DNA from: Lachnospiraceae bacterium
GTDB lineage: Bacteria; Bacillota; Clostridia; Lachnospirales; Lachnospiraceae
Assembly (NCBI GenBank): GCA_900759665.1
Contig: CAAEWE010000007.1
Location: 1-64,000 of the forward strand
Direction of reading: 5' to 3'
Length of the DNA stretch: 64,000 nucleotides
Position 1 is the first letter of the stretch. Each line of letters opens with the position of its first letter. The notes under the pieces are model-generated. The model did not search any database and was not told the origin of the DNA. It saw nothing but the letters and a program-made list of their open reading frames with translations. Below, one piece after another: positions 24,099-32,823 of the stretch. A program made the translations under genes and the position numbers.

Positions 24099-24127
24099 TT
24101 TAAATTTGACCAATTCTATGCTATAAT
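24099..24127 (+). promoter_or_regulatory. Predicted promoter for the plus-strand GT2 pair
   Basis: A perfect -10 TATAAT (24122-24127) with a weak -35 TTTAAA (24099-24104) at 17 nt, 61 nt upstream of the first GT2 start codon. Confidence 0.55.
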
Positions 24128-24187
24128 ACCTCTTTGAAACTATAGAAAAGCAAGATCAGAGAAGTGAATGTTTTTAGGAGAACTACA

Positions 24188-25117
24188 ATGAATACTACCC
24201 CGAAAGTAAATGTCCTGATGGCCACATATAACGGCGAGAAGCACATCATAAAACAACTGGATAGCATTATCGCCCAGACCTATGACAATATTACCATATA
24301 TATCCGCGATGATGGTTCCACCGACAATACGGTCGCTGTGATACAGCAATATATCAGGGATAATACCAGCAATAAGCAGATCGTCCTTCTGGATAACGAC
24401 AGCAAAAATCTGAAATGTCCCATGAGCTTTTATGAGATCATCAAAAACTGCCCGGCTGCCGATTATTATTCCCTGTGCGATCAGGATGACTACTGGTATC
24501 CGGATAAGATCCAATGGGCGGTTGATAAACTGGAGCAGGAACATACCAGTCTGCCACTGCTTTATTTCAGTGCATGTGATTACCAGACTGCCGACGGAAC
24601 ACTGATCCGGAAATCTCCTCTGCAATCGGATCCTACGCCTCTGGAGCATGTGATCTACCATACTCCGGGCTCCGGCTTTACCATTGTGTTTAACGAGGCG
24701 ATCCGCCGCAAAATGGTTCTCAATACCACACCCAGCCGGGAAATGCATGACCGGTGGCTGATCCGCGGAGCTGTCTGCTTCGGCAAAACAATCTATGATC
24801 CACGGAGCACGGCTGCCCATATCCGCCATGAAGAGGCCGTTACCGCCGGAGACTCCGACAATAAACATCTGCTTTTTTATTTTATGAAGGAAGAATTATT
24901 TGGTGACACAGTGCCTCAGCAAAAAGCAGATGTTGCTTACTTCTACAAAACATTTGAAAATGAACTGAAACTGGAACACAAAAAAATCTTACGCACCTTT
25001 GCTGCTGACAATACCGCAGGACTTTGGTTTAAAAAGCTTTTCTATCCCAAAAGGCTGCGAAAACGTCTGCCGGGAGAGATCGCCCTGCGCTTTCTTTTCT
25101 TTTTAGGCCGCCTGTAA
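24188..25117 (+). CDS. Family 2 glycosyltransferase (rhamnosyltransferase-like)
   Basis: The 309-residue soluble GT-A enzyme has VLMATYNGEKHI, IRDDGSTDNT near residue 40, and CDQDDYWYPDKI near residue 100 (metal-binding Asp motif followed by the aromatic patch common in rhamnosyl and related transferases). No membrane helix is seen. The start at 24188 is preferred because AGGAG lies 8 nt upstream. It probably adds one sugar to a lipid-linked repeat in the cytoplasm. It and the next gene are the only plus-strand genes in the glycan island. Confidence 0.88.
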   Translation: MNTTPKVNVLMATYNGEKHIIKQLDSIIAQTYDNITIYIRDDGSTDNTVAVIQQYIRDNTSNKQIVLLDNDSKNLKCPMSFYEIIKNCPAADYYSLCDQDDYWYPDKIQWAVDKLEQEHTSLPLLYFSACDYQTADGTLIRKSPLQSDPTPLEHVIYHTPGSGFTIVFNEAIRRKMVLNTTPSREMHDRWLIRGAVCFGKTIYDPRSTAAHIRHEEAVTAGDSDNKHLLFYFMKEELFGDTVPQQKADVAYFYKTFENELKLEHKKILRTFAADNTAGLWFKKLFYPKRLRKRLPGEIALRFLFFLGRL

Positions 25118-25154
25118 GATAACACCATATGAATAAATATAAAAGAGGACAATG

Positions 25155-26111
25155 ATGGATTTTAGTATTTTAATCTTAAGCTATAACAGTGATTACCGGA
25201 AAATGCTTTTCACAATCGATTCTGTTCTGAAACAGAAGGATGTTTCCTTTGAGATCATTGTTTGTGATGACGCTTCCCGGGAAAATAATTTTGCACAATT
25301 AGATGCTTATTTATCGGACAAAAATATCCCGTACCACTTACTGGGAAGCCGGGAAAATCTTGGAACCGTATGTAATATCCTGCGGGGTCTTACGATTGCA
25401 TCCGGCACATATGCCAAGCTGATCGGTGCCGGTGATATGCTTTACCATACACATACCTTATACGATGTGGCACAGTTTATGCAGCGGGAGCATGCTTCCT
25501 CCTGCTTCGGTCTTCTCCACGGCTATCAGCAAAAAGACGGGCACTATCGTACACTGTCCCAAATTTCACCCAGAGACATCCTTGCATATCGTCAGAAGGA
25601 CGAAAAGAAGATCTGCCATAATCTGATGCTGTGTGAAGACTGGGTCAGCGGTGCCGCTATATTTGCCACAACGGAATATTACAAAAAATACATCTCCCTG
25701 TTAAAGGGACATGTATTATACTGTGAAGACTGGGCTACCGGACTGGCTGCCGTCAATCATGAATATCTTCATTTTATGGATACTTATGTTGTATGGTACG
25801 AGGTTGGCGACGGTATCTCCACCAGTTCCAATTCCTCCTTCCGCCAAAAACTGCTGCAGGATAACGAAAACTACTGGAAACTGTTTGATGCCTATTGTGA
25901 ACAGAACAGCCCCGGAGAATTTAATAAATATATCCGCAAAAGAAGGCGTAAAAAATTACTGGAACATGTCCCGTACGAATGGGTGAAGCTTGCCTACAAA
26001 TCCATTGTCAATCCGGATATGATCTTGTTTGAGCTGCAAGCCGGAAAGCAGCTCCGGCAACAGCAGCATATCCCGCAAAACAATGTTCCGTCTGACATTT
26101 TAAATATTTAA
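25155..26111 (+). CDS. Family 2 glycosyltransferase
   Basis: The 318-residue product begins FSILILSYNSDYRKM. An IVCDDAS nucleotide-binding motif lies near residue 36 and IGAGDML near residue 93 takes the place of the usual DxD, so the metal site is atypical. The tandem ATG at 25152/25155 is resolved in favour of 25155 because GAGG then has 6-nt spacing. It follows the previous GT2 by 37 nt. Its stop codon overlaps the stop of the convergent acyltransferase by 3 nt, leaving no room for a terminator. Confidence 0.85.
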   Translation: MDFSILILSYNSDYRKMLFTIDSVLKQKDVSFEIIVCDDASRENNFAQLDAYLSDKNIPYHLLGSRENLGTVCNILRGLTIASGTYAKLIGAGDMLYHTHTLYDVAQFMQREHASSCFGLLHGYQQKDGHYRTLSQISPRDILAYRQKDEKKICHNLMLCEDWVSGAAIFATTEYYKKYISLLKGHVLYCEDWATGLAAVNHEYLHFMDTYVVWYEVGDGISTSSNSSFRQKLLQDNENYWKLFDAYCEQNSPGEFNKYIRKRRRKKLLEHVPYEWVKLAYKSIVNPDMILFELQAGKQLRQQQHIPQNNVPSDILNI

Positions 26112-27184
26112 CAGGAAATGGATGCGTAATGTATCCATTTTTCTATTTTGCGTACAATCGGCGAAACGATGCTCCGACATACGATATCGATCACAAGACA
26201 TGCCACGTACATGGCGACACAGGCAATGATCAAATGCACAAAAACAACGCCGGCCGTTTTCTGTGCATACTCCTGAATCCGGAAATATCCCCAGAAATCC
26301 CGTATCATAAAACTGCTAGTGTGGATCAGATAGATACCAAACGCAGATTTCGAAATATCGTTTATCAGTACCGAGCTTTTCATATCCCATTTTAAAAATG
26401 TCAAAAACAGCATGACCGCCTGTATCACGACAAAAATATTGGCATAGGACGTATATGTCCCACAAAACAATCCCAGTATAAAATCTAGGACCGAAGCCGC
26501 CAGAAAACCGCCAAAACACTGTAAACTGCTCCATTTCAACGGATATTTTCTTAAATACCCTCCAATGAGATACAATATCATGAAATTGACGATCGTATAT
26601 CCCCCGGCACTTCCCGACATGGTAATCGTGCCAAGTCCGGGCCACTCTGAGGTGCCAGACAAATAGGACAGGCCGCTTTCAAACAATGTCGGATAAATGA
26701 CAAAAAGTGCCAGACAGATCCCGATGCACTGCTGCAGTTGTTTCTTCGACAATACAGAAAATAATGGATTCACATAAACGGAAACCAGATATAATACACA
26801 AAACAGCACAACAAACCAGTTGCTTGGAATCAGACAGAATATCAGGGATTTCCATTGAAACGGTACTGTTTTTGTAAGAAACATCTGTCCCAGCATACTT
26901 AACAACTGATATCCGATCACCATTCCTAACAGATGCACCGGTTTCTGAAATGACCGCTTCGTGCTTGTACTCATAAAATACGCAGAAATGAGAATAAAAC
27001 AATTTACGGCACAGACAGAAACCGTCTCCATAAATTTTAATACATATAAAGATGCTCCGGATGCCACTGCAAATGCTCCTCCCATCTCCGCATTATTGTA
27101 ATGCAGAATAATCACCAGAAACATTAGCAATGCACGCAGCAGCTCTATATTTGATTTTCTCTGTGACTTTTTTGTCTTTTCCAT
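26108..27184 (-). CDS. Acyltransferase family 3 (OafA-like) membrane protein
   Basis: The 358-residue protein has about ten membrane helices. The N-terminus carries SNIELLRALLMFLVIILHYNN, where the Arg and His are the conserved acyltransferase-3 residues. These proteins O-acetylate or succinylate surface sugars using acyl-CoA from the cytoplasm. It is the last gene of the long operon from 44280. The ATG at 27184 is preferred (GGGAG 8 nt upstream); a longer frame to 27232 overlaps fdtB. Modification of the exported glycan is the likely role. Confidence 0.87.
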   Translation of the reverse strand: MEKTKKSQRKSNIELLRALLMFLVIILHYNNAEMGGAFAVASGASLYVLKFMETVSVCAVNCFILISAYFMSTSTKRSFQKPVHLLGMVIGYQLLSMLGQMFLTKTVPFQWKSLIFCLIPSNWFVVLFCVLYLVSVYVNPLFSVLSKKQLQQCIGICLALFVIYPTLFESGLSYLSGTSEWPGLGTITMSGSAGGYTIVNFMILYLIGGYLRKYPLKWSSLQCFGGFLAASVLDFILGLFCGTYTSYANIFVVIQAVMLFLTFLKWDMKSSVLINDISKSAFGIYLIHTSSFMIRDFWGYFRIQEYAQKTAGVVFVHLIIACVAMYVACLVIDIVCRSIVSPIVRKIEKWIHYASISC

Positions 27185-27225
27185 TCTCTTTCTCCCTTGT
27201 ATTCTCGTTTTCCCGTGGCCGCCTG

Positions 27226-28326
27226 CTAGCATTTGAAAGCATTCACATGATCGATCACATATTGGACTTCGTCATCCGTCATTCCATAATACATTGGAAG
27301 GCTCAGCTCCGTCGCACTGATCTCCTCCGCTATCGGCAGACTGCCCTCCGGAATATTCATAGACGCATAACACTTTTGCATATGCATCGGAATCGGATAA
27401 TGCTTGTTTGTTCCAATCTCATTTTGTGCAAGATAATCCGCCAGACCATCCCGGTTCTTACAGCGAACTGCAAAAATATGCCAGACCGGTTCCACGTCTT
27501 TAATCACTGTTGGCAGAACAATAGAAGGATTTGTGATCTCATTCAGATATCTTGTGGCAATTCTGCGGCGTTCCTCATTCATACGGTTCAGATGCGGCAG
27601 CTTTGCACTGAGAAATGCTGCCTGCATTTCATCCAGACGGGAATTATTTCCCTGGTAAATATGATGATATTTGTAATCGGATCCGTAGTTTCCAAGAGCT
27701 CTTATCTTGTCTGCCAGTTCTCCGGACGATGTCACAGCCGCACCGGCATCCCCCAGAGCCCCCAGATTTTTCCCCGGATAAAAGCTGAAGCCCGCAGCAT
27801 CTCCAAAGCTGCCAATGACCTTCCCTTTATATCTGGCTCCATGTGCCTGCGCACAATCCTCTACCACATACAGATGATGCTTTTCTGCAATTTTCATGAT
27901 CGGATCCATATCCGCCGGCTGTCCGTATAAATGTACAGGCATGATCGCCTTTGTTTTGTCTGTTATTTTCTCTTCGATCTTTGTAGGATCAATATTATAT
28001 GTTTCCAGACACGGCTCCACAAAAACAGGAACTGCACCTGTATATGTCACAGCAAGAGCTGTCGCAATATACGTATTGGAAGGAACGATGACCTCATCTC
28101 CTGCACCGATTCCCAATGCCTTTAAGGATAACATCAGTGAATCCAGTCCATTGCCAACTCCGACACAATGATCCACATTACAAAAGGCTGCAAATGCTTT
28201 TTCAAACGCCTCGTCCTCTTTACCCTCAATATACCAGCTATTGTTGAAAACCCGTTCAAATGCTCCTCTCAGATCCTGCTCCAATTCTCTTTCCATTGGT
28301 TTAAAGCTTACAAATGGTATCTTCAT
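27226..28326 (-). CDS. fdtB: dTDP-3-amino-3,6-dideoxyhexose transaminase (FdtB/QdtB-like)
   Basis: The 366-residue DegT/DnrJ/EryC1 aminotransferase has PLP-binding Lys186 in FSFYPGKNLGALGDAG and the conserved VVEDCAQAHGA just before it. The sequence resembles FdtB/QdtB enzymes, which convert a dTDP-3-keto-6-deoxyhexose into the 3-amino sugar using glutamate. The matching isomerase FdtA is encoded at 32396-32821 in the same operon. Whether the product is dTDP-Fuc3N or dTDP-Qui3N depends on the isomerase and cannot be read here. The dTDP-glucose synthesis genes are not in this window. Confidence 0.85.
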   Translation of the reverse strand: MKIPFVSFKPMERELEQDLRGAFERVFNNSWYIEGKEDEAFEKAFAAFCNVDHCVGVGNGLDSLMLSLKALGIGAGDEVIVPSNTYIATALAVTYTGAVPVFVEPCLETYNIDPTKIEEKITDKTKAIMPVHLYGQPADMDPIMKIAEKHHLYVVEDCAQAHGARYKGKVIGSFGDAAGFSFYPGKNLGALGDAGAAVTSSGELADKIRALGNYGSDYKYHHIYQGNNSRLDEMQAAFLSAKLPHLNRMNEERRRIATRYLNEITNPSIVLPTVIKDVEPVWHIFAVRCKNRDGLADYLAQNEIGTNKHYPIPMHMQKCYASMNIPEGSLPIAEEISATELSLPMYYGMTDDEVQYVIDHVNAFKC

Positions 28327-28341
28327 TTCTATCGTCCTCCT

Positions 28342-29331
28342 TTATTGATATAATCCCAGATCAAATATATATCTGTCCTCATATTCATTATGATTCATAA
28401 ACACCGATGCTTGGCTCCCGCCACAATTTCCTGCAACGATCCCGTTACATTTCGACAGGATATATAAAGAAGATAAATACTCCAGTCCTTTTAAATAATC
28501 ATCATTTTCCCGTTCAAAATGTACATCCTTGATCCATGTAAGATCACCGGATTTAAACTTATCATCATAATATTCTCTTTTATTGATCAGTATTTTATCC
28601 GGAAATCTCTCACGAAATGCCCGGTCCACATCTCCCACCTCTGTTGCCAGATAAATATACTGACAATGAAGCTCTTTCATTTTCTCCTCTGCCTTGTCCA
28701 AAATATCGGACAGCTCCGGCTGCACCGGATGACCTTTCGGTTTTTTGGCGGTATAATCGGTTCCTCTGCACAATACACCAAGAATACGACGATCCTCTTT
28801 TATAATATCCTTCGTCTCCTGTTCAATGTACTGTCTGGTCTGGTCATTAAAACGGACATACCTGCGATACAGATTTCCCCAGAGACGTATTCTTTCATCC
28901 TGATCAATTTCCTCAAAGCCCGGAAATCCTATTACCTGATCCCCTTCACTGATTTCCACTGCCTTATCCGGTATATGAATATTTTCATAAGGCTGTTCAA
29001 AAAACTGTTCCCAGATATTCTTTCCCTTTCCGTCAACAATTTCAATCCGCGGGAGCTTATAGGCACTCACTGCTTTTACGATCAGAGACAGCATGTTATT
29101 TAGAAAACAAATATTGAAGTATTCATAATCATAAAGTCCCTTTTGAATGGAAAGGGTCGATTTGAAATCCCCCTCTTCCAGCTTATCAAACTTTTCCGAA
29201 AGCATATGATAAAGGTCACATTGCTCCACCAGCCAGTGACGATTCTTTTGTACGGCAAAATTTCTAACCCTTTGATATAATCCCTCCGGCAGACAGTTAA
29301 TGCCACGGATCACCGCATCATATTGGTTCAT
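28342..29331 (-). CDS. Probable glycosyltransferase, fucosyltransferase-like fold
   Basis: The 329-residue soluble protein has a conserved ILGVLCRGTDYT near residue 190 followed by KGHPVQP. Near the C-terminus SLYILSKCNGIVAGNCGGSQAS resembles the nucleotide-sugar pocket of fucosyltransferases (GT11/GT23-like), where an HxRxxD-like motif binds the donor. There is no GT2 or GT4 motif. It sits between the flippase and the aminotransferase in the polysaccharide operon, 15 nt upstream of fdtB. Assignment to a specific GT family is tentative. Confidence 0.6.
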   Translation of the reverse strand: MNQYDAVIRGINCLPEGLYQRVRNFAVQKNRHWLVEQCDLYHMLSEKFDKLEEGDFKSTLSIQKGLYDYEYFNICFLNNMLSLIVKAVSAYKLPRIEIVDGKGKNIWEQFFEQPYENIHIPDKAVEISEGDQVIGFPGFEEIDQDERIRLWGNLYRRYVRFNDQTRQYIEQETKDIIKEDRRILGVLCRGTDYTAKKPKGHPVQPELSDILDKAEEKMKELHCQYIYLATEVGDVDRAFRERFPDKILINKREYYDDKFKSGDLTWIKDVHFERENDDYLKGLEYLSSLYILSKCNGIVAGNCGGSQASVFMNHNEYEDRYIFDLGLYQ

Positions 29332-29335
29332 TTGA

Positions 29336-30844
29336 TTATCCCCTTCCCAGGTACCCCTTCAGAATACCGATCATGTTTCTTCGTTCTTCTCCATTAATGA
29401 TCATCTGCACGCCTCCATAGGCAGCCACACATAACACGCCGCAAAGTGCCCCGTAAAGCAGAATATGAATGTAGGAATTACAATAAGCAGGATCATTATT
29501 GATAAATTTCACTACAACACCAAAGATCACAAAACAGCTCAGCCATCTTTTATAGGTGATCCATGGAGATAACTTTATGAAATATTTGTATACATATAAG
29601 ATCATATCATTGGTGCGGTACAGAGAAGCCAGTATCGTTCCCACCAGTGCACCGTAAATTCCAAAATAATAGATACCGATAATGGATGCGACAATATTGA
29701 TCGAAGCTTCCGCAATAGCTCTCCACTGTGTTTCTTTAAAATGTCCGGCATAATTAATCAGATTACTTGCCGAAGTCCTTCCATATGTCAATAACGGAAC
29801 TAATACAAATACCAGCGGATAAGATGAATCAATGTAATTGATATCACTGACTCCTGCCGTATACAGTCTCATAAACGGTAATATCACCAGATAAACCACT
29901 GTCATAGCCGAAAAGACCAGTACAAGATAAACAATTTCAAAGATATGATGCAGCCGGAAATATACTTCTTTCTCTGTATTATATAACTGGCCCAGACGAA
30001 AATCAAAGCCTGCGGAAACCTGCTGGATCATTATGTTGACCATATTAATGATCGTATTGTACATGGTATATACACTGACGATCATCAGGTTTTGCGTGAT
30101 CAGCGTCAACAGCAGGACATCTGTATTGTTAAAGATCATTCCGGATATCTGATGGATCAATGTTGAATTCTTCTGTGCGATCGCTTTGTTATCCGGTTCC
30201 ACCTTAAGGTCAAGCCAGCTGTAACGGCGATGAATGTAAACATAATATAAAAGCATCTGTAATACATTCACCACAAAAAACGAAAACTGCACTGCCAGTA
30301 CATCAAAGCCTCGAAGCAGCAAAATAGTTTTTACGACATTGGTCAATACCGTGATCAATGTGGTTATGTTTGTGATCACATAAGAGTATCCCTCTGCCTG
30401 CAACAGAATTTTATATTTACCCTGATACAGAAAATTCAAGCAGTTTCCCAGACCACTAAATAAAATGACACCAAAAATAACACCGTATGAAATCTGTGAT
30501 TTAACACAAAACGGATATATCGCAGACAAAATAATAACTGCAATTCCATACAGAATACCGACTTTCCGATAAAAAAGATGTGTTGCCGCCATAATATGCT
30601 GTATCTTATCTTTGTCATCTTTCGCAACCGGTGCATACATCGCCTGTAAAGCAGCAATACCTACGCCCGCTTCAAACAAACTGAAATACACTAATATCTG
30701 ATTTACCGAATTCAGTAGTCCATTTACCTCAGAACCAAAGCTCACCAAAACAAGTCTCGGAATTACAATTCCCAGACATATGGTGATGATCTGTCCAATA
30801 ACTCCACAGAGTACATTAATGGTTCCTTTTTTTGCAGCCTGCAT
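29336..30844 (-). CDS. wzx: Oligosaccharide flippase (Wzx/PST family)
   Basis: The 502-residue protein has about 12-14 helices and the MATE/MOP-like start KGTINVLCGVIGQIITICLGIVIPR, with SFGSEVNGLLNSVNQILVYFSLFEAGVG following. This is the usual N-terminal pattern of Gram-positive Wzx proteins. It should flip undecaprenyl-linked repeat units across the membrane. The ATG at 30844 has GGAG 6 nt upstream; the TTG at 30856 is less likely. An ABC exporter for polysaccharide is encoded in the same operon, which is unusual. Confidence 0.9.
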   Translation of the reverse strand: MQAAKKGTINVLCGVIGQIITICLGIVIPRLVLVSFGSEVNGLLNSVNQILVYFSLFEAGVGIAALQAMYAPVAKDDKDKIQHIMAATHLFYRKVGILYGIAVIILSAIYPFCVKSQISYGVIFGVILFSGLGNCLNFLYQGKYKILLQAEGYSYVITNITTLITVLTNVVKTILLLRGFDVLAVQFSFFVVNVLQMLLYYVYIHRRYSWLDLKVEPDNKAIAQKNSTLIHQISGMIFNNTDVLLLTLITQNLMIVSVYTMYNTIINMVNIMIQQVSAGFDFRLGQLYNTEKEVYFRLHHIFEIVYLVLVFSAMTVVYLVILPFMRLYTAGVSDINYIDSSYPLVFVLVPLLTYGRTSASNLINYAGHFKETQWRAIAEASINIVASIIGIYYFGIYGALVGTILASLYRTNDMILYVYKYFIKLSPWITYKRWLSCFVIFGVVVKFINNDPAYCNSYIHILLYGALCGVLCVAAYGGVQMIINGEERRNMIGILKGYLGRG

Positions 30845-30865
30845 GTCATTCTCCAATCTGATCCT

Positions 30866-31351
30866 TTATGCCAATTTCTTTTGATACCATTCTAACCTTG
30901 CATCGGTTTCTTCTTCAATAAAATCCGGCTTTGGAACCGGTTCAAAACCAACGGCCCGGTACATTCCCTGTGCCCTTTGATTAAAGTCATATACATTCAG
31001 ATAAATAAGCTCCAAATGAAGCTCATCCCTTGCAATCTCAAACAGACTTGCCGTTGCTTTTCTGGAAAATCCTTTTCCCATTGCTTTTGAGCGGCAGGAT
31101 ATGGCATATTCTGCTCTTTTATTAACCTGATCGATCTGCTTTAAGCTGATCGTTCCCATATATTCATCATTGTCATCCACGATCGCCCAGTGCCTGTTTT
31201 TATCGTCCTGTGCCGCCGTCCGGATAAATGACTGGCAGTTTTCTATGGTCATATGCATAAAGTCCTTGCCCAGATAGCTGCATACATTTTCATCATGCAT
31301 CCATTCCAGCATATATTCCGCATCCTTTTCCTGCAATTCCCTTAATTTCAT
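30866..31351 (-). CDS. GNAT-family N-acetyltransferase
   Basis: The 161-residue GNAT fold shows the beta-strand/P-loop region as SCRSKAMGKGFSRKATASLF, with Lys-Gly contacting acetyl-CoA pyrophosphate. Strand 5 follows as LIYLNVYDFNQRAQGMYRAVGF. Between FdtA and FdtB genes, it may acetylate the 3-amino sugar, replacing the left-handed beta-helix acetyltransferase (FdtC/QdtC) usually seen with these genes. RimJ/RimL-type protein acetylation cannot be excluded. Confidence 0.8.
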   Translation of the reverse strand: MKLRELQEKDAEYMLEWMHDENVCSYLGKDFMHMTIENCQSFIRTAAQDDKNRHWAIVDDNDEYMGTISLKQIDQVNKRAEYAISCRSKAMGKGFSRKATASLFEIARDELHLELIYLNVYDFNQRAQGMYRAVGFEPVPKPDFIEEETDARLEWYQKKLA

Positions 31352-31366
31352 GTCATTCCTTCTTTC

Positions 31367-32380
31367 TCACGTTCTGTGATAACCAATACAACATGCTGCC
31401 AATATCTTTCCCAACAATAATACGGACTTTTTCAGTTCATCCTTATATACAGAATGATCGATCTGTTTCCATAATGTCATGTTATATTTTTTACATGACA
31501 TTATATATTCCATTACCAGCATACATGCAACAGGATATGCATTTCCTTCTTTACTGATGTCAGCTCCTGTTGCTCCGGCAACCTCCTGTAAAGCATCCGT
31601 AAAGCGTTCAAATTCCGGCAGGCTTTCTTCTCCCTGAAAATAACGTAATAAATAATTTCTGCTTTTTTCTGATACCTGTATGTTTTTTATCTGATCACAT
31701 TTAATCTGACAGGCCGCATCATTTAACTCTTTCGCCTTTGTTTTAGAGATGGATGTACTGTAGATCCGATATGCCATCAATCTTTCCGGAATCATTCCCA
31801 CCGGATATTTCTCAGCCATGTCCACGATCACACCATAATCCTCAGCAATCGATACCCGTCCATACTGAATCCCTGCCTGACGATACTCCTCTGCCCGGAA
31901 CATAATGGAGGAATGGGTGAAAAAATAGTTTCCAAATACCAGACTGAACCTCAGACTTGCCGGTGATAGTTCCTGTATTTCCTGAAATGGCATTTCCTGA
32001 CCATCCACAATATCGTTCCGGAAGCTTCCACACATTATGATCTCCGGATGGCTGTCCAGAAAATCCACCTGCTTTTGAAAGCGTTCCGGGTAGCTGATAT
32101 CATCACAATCCATCACTGCGATGTATTCTCCCCGGGCTTCCCCGATCACTTTATTCTGCGTAATACATAATCCCATATTCCGCTCATTCTGAAGAAAACG
32201 TATTCTCTGATCTTTATAATTCCGAATCTTTTCCACGGAATGGTCCGTCGAACCATCATCTATGATCAGCAGTTCAAAATCCCGGAACGTCTGGTTTAAT
32301 ATACTGTCTATTGCCTGACACAGATATTGTTCTCCATTATAAACCTTCATTACAAGAGAAACCTTCGGTTTATGCTGCAT
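31367..32380 (-). CDS. Family 2 glycosyltransferase
   Basis: The 337-residue product has VSLVMKVYNGEQYLCQAIDS at the start, IIDDGSTDHS near residue 40, and MDCDDISYPERF near residue 95 (DxD-type metal site). The rest is soluble with no membrane helix. It is a cytoplasmic transferase adding one sugar to the growing repeat. GGAGA lies 6 nt upstream of the ATG; it is 15 nt from its neighbours on both sides, in operon order with fdtA. Confidence 0.88.
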   Translation of the reverse strand: MQHKPKVSLVMKVYNGEQYLCQAIDSILNQTFRDFELLIIDDGSTDHSVEKIRNYKDQRIRFLQNERNMGLCITQNKVIGEARGEYIAVMDCDDISYPERFQKQVDFLDSHPEIIMCGSFRNDIVDGQEMPFQEIQELSPASLRFSLVFGNYFFTHSSIMFRAEEYRQAGIQYGRVSIAEDYGVIVDMAEKYPVGMIPERLMAYRIYSTSISKTKAKELNDAACQIKCDQIKNIQVSEKSRNYLLRYFQGEESLPEFERFTDALQEVAGATGADISKEGNAYPVACMLVMEYIMSCKKYNMTLWKQIDHSVYKDELKKSVLLLGKILAACCIGYHRT

Positions 32381-32395
32381 ATCTTTTCTCCGTTT

Positions 32396-32821
32396 CTATT
32401 TCTGTTTTTCTGGGCTCCGGCTGTTCTTTTTTACAAACTCCAGAAAATCCTCATAATTCCGGATGTAATCTTCTTCATTGTAAAAATCAGAAGCCAGAAC
32501 CATCAATACTGCATCCGGCGAAAAGTCAAACATTTCTCTCCAGATATTGTTACTGATATAAAGTCCCTCATACGGTTTTTCAAGAGATACGATCTTTTTC
32601 TCCTCGCCATTATCCATTAAAATCTTGCAGCTTCCATGAATACAGATCAGGATCTGCTCCAGAGATTTATGTGCGTGATAACCTCTGCGCACACCCTCTC
32701 CGGTATCATACATATAATACACCCTTTTGATCTCAAAAGGAATGTCCTTTCCCTCTTCCAAAGCGACAAGCTGTCCTCTGTCATCTCCATGCTGTTGGAA
32801 CGCATATTTGATCACTTGCAT
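32396..32821 (-). CDS. fdtA: dTDP-4-oxo-6-deoxyglucose 3,4-ketoisomerase (FdtA/QdtA-like cupin)
   Basis: The 141-residue cupin (WxcM-like) has RGQLVALEEGKDIPFEIKRVYY, then GVRRGYHAHKSLEQ with the catalytic His pair near residues 48-50, then a WREMFDFSPDAVLMVLAS ending. It isomerises dTDP-4-keto-6-deoxyglucose to a 3-keto sugar, supplying FdtB. Stereochemistry at C4 (FdtA versus QdtA) cannot be told by eye. It starts 2 nt after the GT4 stop codon. The dTDP-glucose dehydratase must be elsewhere in the genome. Confidence 0.87.
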   Translation of the reverse strand: MQVIKYAFQQHGDDRGQLVALEEGKDIPFEIKRVYYMYDTGEGVRRGYHAHKSLEQILICIHGSCKILMDNGEEKKIVSLEKPYEGLYISNNIWREMFDFSPDAVLMVLASDFYNEEDYIRNYEDFLEFVKKNSRSPEKQK

Positions 32822-32823
32822 AA

